Source: Nitrospinaceae bacterium (GTDB lineage: Bacteria; Nitrospinota; Nitrospinia; Nitrospinales; JACRGP01). Taken from it: a DNA stretch of 64,000 nt. Position 1 is the stretch's first letter. Every line of letters starts with the position of its first letter. The stretch spans positions 1-64,000 of the forward strand of contig JAJDBB010000031.1 in the NCBI GenBank assembly GCA_029261555.1, in the 5' to 3' direction. A program made the position numbers and the translations under genes. Of this stretch, positions 62,146 to 64,000 are shown in pieces. Below the pieces are notes generated by a model. The model was not told the origin of the DNA. It searched no databases and saw nothing but the letters and a program-made list of their open reading frames with translations.

Positions 62146-62472
62146 TCAATAGGGCAGTTCCCCATGGGTCGCCTCGAACTCTTCCAGCGAAACCATATCA
62201 ATGGCGTCCCAGGGGCAACCTTCCAAATAGGTGTCCATGGGTCCCGATGAAATGCATTTCTTGCACCCGATGCAGAGCAAGTGGTCCACCTCGACCCGAT
62301 TAAAAATTTTTGCGTCGGGGTTTTGCACCTCGTACATGCAACTATCCACCGGGCATTCGGTAATGCATATCGGCGAACCGCCGCAACCCGTGCAGGCGTC
62401 GTTGATAACGGCCAGAATCTTAGGCTTGCGTTTCCTTTGGACGTTTCTTTTTGTTTTCTCTTTGACTGCCAT
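62146..62472 (-). CDS. 2[4Fe-4S]-type ferredoxin with non-canonical Cys spacing
   Basis: CTGCGGSPICITECPVDSCMY and CIGCKKCISSGPMDTYLEGCPWDAI. Confidence 0.86.
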   Translation of the reverse strand: MAVKEKTKRNVQRKRKPKILAVINDACTGCGGSPICITECPVDSCMYEVQNPDAKIFNRVEVDHLLCIGCKKCISSGPMDTYLEGCPWDAIDMVSLEEFEATHGELPY

Positions 62473-62741
62473 AAACCTATTCAAAAGAATGAGGTTAAAT
62501 CATCAAATAAATTGTGAGGGCTTTATATCAAAATCCGCATCAATTTGCAAAAAATACTTTCCAGAGGGAAAGATTCGACGCAAAGCGCCGGGAAGCAGGC
62601 CTAAAAATCAAAATTATTTACCTTTTCCATGGCCTGTGTATTAAGATTGAATAAGCTTCAATTGGATTTAACTATTTAGCTATACAACTTAATCATTTTT
62701 CAAACCGTCCTCCGTTTATTGGAACGGTTCGACAATATTTT

Positions 62742-63746
62742 ATGGCATTTAAAGACATTCTGGGTCAGGAACTGCCCAAACAAATTTTAAGCAAGGCTCT
62801 GAAAAACCAGACGGTCGCCAATTCATACCTGTTTTACGGTCCGGAGAGCGTCGGTAAAAAGCTGTTGGCGCTGGAACTTGCCAAATCCCTGAATTGCGGA
62901 GAACCCGGCCCCGGCGGCTCCTGCGGAGCTTGCGTTTCTTGTCAAAAAATCCAGCAAGGAACGCATCCCGACGTATTCCTGTTGGAGCCGTCCAAAAGCA
63001 GCCCCACCGTTCGGGAAGGCGCTATCCGCATCGACGACGTTCGCGGTCTGCAAAAAAAACTTGGGTACCTCCCTTACGAGGGGATGTATAAAGTCGCCGT
63101 GGTGAACGACGCGGAACTCATGAACCTCCAGGCGGCGAACTCCTTTTTAAAAACATTAGAAGACCCGCCCGGCCAGACCGTGATCATTCTGATCGCCGCC
63201 AACCCGTTCAAACTCCTGCCCACCATTGTCTCGCGTTGCCAGGGCGTCAAATTTCATCCCCTGTCCGCGGAGGCGATCAAAAATATTCTTTCAGGACACG
63301 AAGACGTTTCGGCGGAAGAACTGGAAACGCGGGCGACGCTTTCCCAGGGACAGGTCGACCGCGCTCTCGACCCCGACTTGCTGGAGACGGCTCAATGCCG
63401 GGAGGGGTTGCTGGATATGATCGAAACGGTTTCCTTCAAAAAAATGGACGTGTTGTTTGAATGGACCAAAACCTGGGCCAAAAACTCAGCTCGGCTCCCC
63501 ACCCTGCTGGATCAATTGACCGTTCTGCTGAGAGATCTGGCTTATGCGAAATCCTGCGGCGATTCCGGCCTGATTAAAAACGCAGATTTGAACGCGCGCC
63601 TCCAGGCGGTCGCGGCGAAGAAAAAACTGTCTAGCATTTTGAACATGTTTGAAAACGTCCAGCAAACTCAATTCGCCCTGTCGGGCAACGCCAACGTTCA
63701 ACTGGCGCTGGAGAATATGCTGTTAAATTTTTGCTCGACTCGTTAA
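62742..63746 (+). CDS. holB: DNA polymerase III delta' subunit
   Basis: LGQELPKQILSKALKNQTVANSYLFYGPESVGKKLLALELAKSLNC, SFLKTLEDPPGQTVIILIAANP, LPTIVSRCQ. Confidence 0.93.
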   Translation: MAFKDILGQELPKQILSKALKNQTVANSYLFYGPESVGKKLLALELAKSLNCGEPGPGGSCGACVSCQKIQQGTHPDVFLLEPSKSSPTVREGAIRIDDVRGLQKKLGYLPYEGMYKVAVVNDAELMNLQAANSFLKTLEDPPGQTVIILIAANPFKLLPTIVSRCQGVKFHPLSAEAIKNILSGHEDVSAEELETRATLSQGQVDRALDPDLLETAQCREGLLDMIETVSFKKMDVLFEWTKTWAKNSARLPTLLDQLTVLLRDLAYAKSCGDSGLIKNADLNARLQAVAAKKKLSSILNMFENVQQTQFALSGNANVQLALENMLLNFCSTR

Positions 63747-63759
63747 CCGGAACAGTCTA

Positions 63760-64000
63760 TTGAAAACCTGCGAACAACAAAAACCGAATTCCGACAGCGA
63801 GAGCCGGGAACGTTCAAAATTTTATGTTGGGGTGCGCATTGCCGGACTGAATAAAACCGAACCGTTCGATCCCGACGGGATGGCTTTGAGAGTGGGAGCC
63901 GAAGTCGTCGTTGAAACCCCGCAAGGCGAAAAGTGGGGCGTTGCCGCCTCCAACAAAATCGTCAATTTTCGCAAGGATTTAAACAAACCGCTTCCCCGAA
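63760..64000 (+). CDS. PSP1/RicT-like protein, truncated by right window edge
   Basis: TTG start; ...KFYVGVRIAGLNKTEPFDPDGMALRVGAEVVVETPQGEKWGVAASNKIV; position next to holB is typical for PSP1-domain genes. Confidence 0.72.
   Translation, partial: MKTCEQQKPNSDSESRERSKFYVGVRIAGLNKTEPFDPDGMALRVGAEVVVETPQGEKWGVAASNKIVNFRKDLNKPLPR

Overview
This is a continuous, gene-dense bacterial chromosomal window of about 64 kb with moderate GC. I see no rRNA, tRNA, CRISPR array, transposase or phage genes. Most of it is core metabolism and cell envelope: a nitrite/sulfite reductase, yicC-gmk-hisC-mltG, an Amt transporter, nuoE-nuoG-nuoD, two PBP1A genes, a sigma54 response regulator, a pgi-tal-glk-argG string, hemB, birA, peptide deformylase, two Opp/Dpp-type permeases, a UbiD-family decarboxylase, uvrA, a complete F-type ATP synthase operon (atpZ-B-E-F-H-A-G-D-C), an unusual ferredoxin, holB and a truncated PSP1/RicT-like gene. 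TPR-type proteins are abundant. The overall flavour is compatible with a Nitrospinota-like or deltaproteobacterial-type lineage, but that is an inference from gene content only. The best candidates for something under-described are: (i) a compact 39.3-41.4 kb cluster with a stand-alone radical-SAM protein and three very small proteins; (ii) a nitrite/sulfite reductase carrying a TusA-like tail whose catalytic Cys is replaced by Tyr; (iii) a dispersed intergenic hairpin repeat family at about 10.4, 41.4, 50.3, 55.2 and 62.1 kb; (iv) nuoE-nuoG-nuoD without nuoF; (v) an ATP synthase c-subunit with a remodelled glycine motif; and (vi) a ferredoxin with abnormal Cys spacing in both cluster motifs. 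No homology search was run; all family calls come from recognising motifs in the translations.
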